Assembly: GCA_038214135.1 (NCBI GenBank) | Contig: JBBQSD010000094.1 | Coordinates: forward strand, 1 to 24,884 | Source of the DNA: JANLSE01 sp038214135 | Lineage (GTDB): Bacteria; Chloroflexota; Chloroflexia; Chloroflexales; Roseiflexaceae | Length of the DNA: 24,884 nt | Direction of reading: 5' to 3' | Shown here: positions 22,634 through 24,884 of the stretch, piece by piece | Layout of the letters: each line of letters starts with the position of its first letter | Numbering within the stretch: position 1 is the first letter of the stretch | Position numbers and translations under genes: made by a program | The notes under the pieces: generated by a model | What the model was told of the DNA's origin: nothing | Database searches by the model: none | The model's input: the letters and a program-made list of their open reading frames with translations, nothing else

Positions 22634-23533
22634 ATGCAAATTCGTGAACTCACCGAAGCAGATCTTCCAGCGCTGCTGGAACTATGCCAGGCTACCCTGC
22701 CATACGATGCCTTCACGTTGCCTCTGCTGCACCGGCGTGTCTTCGATGACCCTGAACCAGTACCCTCATATCGATTAGCTGCCTATACGGGAATCCGCCT
22801 GATTGGCGCTGTGATCGGCCTGCGGCGTGCCGCTGAACAACCACCAGCAGGCGGCATTCTCTTGTTGGTAGTTGCCGCAGACATGCATCGGCAGGGTGTT
22901 GCAACGCAACTGCTGGATGAGCTTGAACAGCGCATGCGCGCCGATGGCCTGCATAGCATTTCGCCTGGCGGCAATGGGCCAAACTTCTTCTGGGCCGGCA
23001 TTGATATGCGCTATACACCAACCTATTGCCTCCTGGTCGAGCGAGGGTATCAGCTCACCGACATTCGAGTGAACCAGAAGGTCGATCTGCGGCATCGGGA
23101 TTGGAATACAGCAGTTGAGGAAACACGCCTGGCTGAACAGGGTTTCACGATTCGGCGGTTGCAGGCAGATGATCGGGCGGCATTTTCGGAATATATGCGC
23201 CAGCATTGGAGCATGAATTGGCACGACGAAGCGCTGATTGCCTATAAGAATACCCCAATCACCGCCTTTGTTGCAACGCACCAGGATGAATTATGTGCAT
23301 TTGCTGCCTATAATATCGAAGGCTTCGCTGGCCATTTTGGCCCAACCGGCACCAATGAGGCAATGCGTGGCCATGGATTAGGCCGCATCCTGTTCTATAA
23401 GTGTATGGCCGATATGCTCGCACAGGGATTAGAACGCGCCGAAGTCGTATGGGTTGGGCCGATCCCGTTCTATACCAAAATTGCCGATGCTATCGTCCAT
23501 CGCGCCTTTTGGGCAATGAATAAACAACTCTGA
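22634..23533 (+). CDS. Tandem GNAT-family N-acetyltransferase
   Basis: This 299-residue protein contains two GNAT modules. The N-terminal one (1-140) starts MQIRELTEADLPALLELCQ and has the acetyl-CoA loop LLVVAADMHRQGVATQLLDELE. The C-terminal one (about 155-299) starts FTIRRLQADDRAAFSEY and has a loop EAMRGHGLGRILFYKCM. The C-terminal loop RGHGLG is canonical, while the first (RQGVA) is slightly degenerate. The enzyme would acetylate an amine of unknown identity using acetyl-CoA in the cytoplasm. GGAG is 8 nt before the ATG. There is no evident link to the CIS locus. Confidence 0.88.
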   Translation: MQIRELTEADLPALLELCQATLPYDAFTLPLLHRRVFDDPEPVPSYRLAAYTGIRLIGAVIGLRRAAEQPPAGGILLLVVAADMHRQGVATQLLDELEQRMRADGLHSISPGGNGPNFFWAGIDMRYTPTYCLLVERGYQLTDIRVNQKVDLRHRDWNTAVEETRLAEQGFTIRRLQADDRAAFSEYMRQHWSMNWHDEALIAYKNTPITAFVATHQDELCAFAAYNIEGFAGHFGPTGTNEAMRGHGLGRILFYKCMADMLAQGLERAEVVWVGPIPFYTKIADAIVHRAFWAMNKQL

Positions 23534-23554
23534 ACCAAATAGCACGACTCATTG

Positions 23555-23574
23555 CCGCAGGCTTCAGCCTGCGG
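23555..23574. repeat. REP-like perfect hairpin, copy B
   Basis: This is identical in all 20 bases to the hairpin at 7906-7925, and also in one flanking G on each side. It lies 21 nt after the GNAT stop, in the 3' region, like copy A. Confidence 0.7.
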
Positions 23575-23634
23575 GATGTGAATAATTTGATGAATATATA
23601 GATGTTCATCAGTCGTTGGGATGTGCTTTTGCGC

Positions 23635-23663
23635 TTGTCGCCACGCGCCATTTCCCCTATACT
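23635..23663 (+). promoter_or_regulatory. Sigma70-type promoter for the PatB/MalY-like gene
   Basis: TTGTCG (4 of 6), a 17-nt spacer and TATACT (5 of 6) are present. The start would be near 23670, about 50 nt before the ATG at 23721. The location excludes the in-frame ATG at 23616 as the normal start. Confidence 0.5.
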
Positions 23664-23720
23664 ATCGCAACTATTCCCCAATGGCATCCTTCTTCAAACA
23701 CAGATCGGGAGATGAGTGGC

Positions 23721-24884
23721 ATGACCTACGATTTCAGCGAGATGGTTGCTCGACGCAGCAACGGTACCATTAAATGGCAGATGTACGACCCGGATGTCCT
23801 ACCAATGTGGGTCGCAGATATGGATTTCCCCTCCCCACCTGCAATTGTTGAAGCGCTCCATCAGAACGTCGCAACCGGTGATTTTGGCTATGCCAAGCCT
23901 TCAAACGAACTGACCAGCGTCATCTGCGCGCGGCTCGAGCGCCTGTATAACTGGATTGTCACCCCCGAACAGATTATCTTCATTCCCAGTTTGGTAACGG
24001 GTATCCATGCCGCATGCCGCGCCATCGGCAAACCAGGCGATGGCGTCCTTATGCAGACTCCTGTGTATCCGCCATTCGTTGGAGCACCACCATACCAAGA
24101 TAAAACCGCCCAGTTTGCACAACTGGCCGTTACGCACACCGGCAATATGCTTCGCTATGAAATCGACTTCGACGCATTCGAGGCGGCTATTACCGAGAAC
24201 ACATCGCTCTTTCTGCTGTGCAACCCACACAATCCAACTGGCGTCGCCTACAGCCGTGCGGATCAGGTGCGAATGGCAGAGATCTGCGCTCGCCACAATA
24301 TCGTGATCTGCTCAGATGAAATTCATTGCGATCTGCTGCTTGGCGGAACGAAACATCTGCCCATGGCGTCGATTTCACCCGAGATCGCCGACCAAACGAT
24401 CACCATGATGGCCCCCAGTAAAACCTTCAATGTCCCTGGACTCAAGGCCAGCTTCGTTGTGATTACAAACGAAGAAATGCGCAAAACGTTTGTTGAACGT
24501 ACTATGGGAATAGTTCCATGGGTCAACAATCTCGGCCTCGTTGCAATGTTGGCAGCCTATCGGGATTGCAACGATTGGCTGGAAGAACTCAAGGCCTATC
24601 TCACAATCAACCGCGATACCTATGTCGCCTATGTCACCGAAAAACTGCCCATGCTGCGCACGACCCAACCCGAGTCAACCTACCTTGGCTGGCTCGATTT
24701 CCATGAGGCAGGCATTCCTGGGAATCCATACCAATTCCTGTTAGAAAAAGCCAGGGTTGCATTGGTTGATGGCAAATCATTTGGGCCAGGCGGCGAAAAC
24801 TTCGCACGGATCAACTTCGCCTGCCCCAGGCCATTACTGCTTGAGGGATTGGATCGAATACGCGGCGTCTTGGAAGATCTCTAG
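23721..24884 (+). CDS. PLP-dependent aminotransferase-fold enzyme, MalY/PatB family (putative cystathionine beta-lyase)
   Basis: This 387-residue protein of fold-type I PLP enzymes has the N-terminus YDFSEMVARRSNGTIKW, then LPMWVADMDFPSPPAIVEAL, which is characteristic of MalY/PatB C-S lyases. Other motifs are CNPHNPTG (168-174), SDEIHCDLLLGG (198-209) and the PLP lysine K234 in APSKTFNVPGLK. The end (FGPGGENFARINFACPRPLLLEGLDRI) contains the substrate-carboxylate Arg motif. Likely reaction: beta-elimination of cystathionine or cysteine conjugates to pyruvate, ammonia and thiol; aminotransferase activity is the alternative. An in-frame ATG at 23616 exists, but GGGAG upstream of 23721, the promoter position and family length favour 23721. 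The stop codon ends at the last base of the window. Confidence 0.92.
   Translation: MTYDFSEMVARRSNGTIKWQMYDPDVLPMWVADMDFPSPPAIVEALHQNVATGDFGYAKPSNELTSVICARLERLYNWIVTPEQIIFIPSLVTGIHAACRAIGKPGDGVLMQTPVYPPFVGAPPYQDKTAQFAQLAVTHTGNMLRYEIDFDAFEAAITENTSLFLLCNPHNPTGVAYSRADQVRMAEICARHNIVICSDEIHCDLLLGGTKHLPMASISPEIADQTITMMAPSKTFNVPGLKASFVVITNEEMRKTFVERTMGIVPWVNNLGLVAMLAAYRDCNDWLEELKAYLTINRDTYVAYVTEKLPMLRTTQPESTYLGWLDFHEAGIPGNPYQFLLEKARVALVDGKSFGPGGENFARINFACPRPLLLEGLDRIRGVLEDL

Noticed and set aside
23616..23720. N-terminal extension of the PatB-like enzyme
   Set aside because: The predicted promoter and ribosome site lie inside this stretch, and family members begin near YDF; the later ATG is preferred.

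Overview
This window carries most of the structural part of a phage-tail-like contractile injection system (extracellular/PVC-like CIS, with T4 tail and baseplate homologues). The genes form a long leftward (minus-strand) series between about 20.5 and 7.9 kb. A signalling module lies directly downstream on the same strand. No phage head, terminase, integrase, tRNA, rRNA, CRISPR or transposase gene is visible. Gene style, the moderately high GC content and the abundance of simple or palindromic intergenic repeats suggest a free-living member of the Chloroflexota (Chloroflexia-like). That assignment is inference from recollection of such genomes, not a database result.

Layout of the CIS, in transcription order from right to left: sheath (20471-18921), tube protein 1 (18754-18314), T4-type baseplate/tail-assembly protein (18226-17855), a 58-residue protein (17862-17686), tube protein 2 (17686-17264), a 1008-residue DUF4157 metallopeptidase-like protein with a huge disordered region (17267-14241), LysM baseplate protein (14219-13554), VgrG/gp5-like spike (13561-11756), PAAR tip (11673-11383), gp25-like wedge protein (11370-10978), gp6/baseplate-J protein (10974-8974), and an FHA domain fused to a gp7/tail-protein-I wedge protein (8963-7950). 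Many junctions overlap (8 nt, 4 nt or 1 nt), which indicates translational coupling. The longer gaps each contain a hairpin-type repeat. A convincing minus-strand promoter sits at 20683-20711, about 200 nt upstream of the sheath gene.

Downstream on the same strand, behind a second good promoter (7871-7899), lie a protein-lysine-methyltransferase-like gene (7779-6184) and two paralogous transmembrane Ser/Thr protein kinases. The first (6084-2872) is complete. The second (2630-1) has its own extended -10 promoter and runs off the left edge. Both kinases also contain FHA domains. A CIS whose baseplate wedge carries a phosphothreonine-reader domain, next to two FHA-containing receptor-like kinases, suggests assembly or firing controlled by Ser/Thr phosphorylation. 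This would parallel the Fha/PpkA logic of type VI secretion but is built into an eCIS. It is the most interesting hypothesis here.

The AAA+ ATPase, tail terminator, tape measure, tail fibre and any phosphatase are not in the window; some may lie beyond the left edge.

To the right, on the plus strand and divergent from the CIS operon, are a membrane-anchored beta-helix protein (20885-22468), a tandem GNAT acetyltransferase (22634-23533) and a MalY/PatB-type PLP enzyme (23721-24884). The last two look like ordinary housekeeping or accessory genes.
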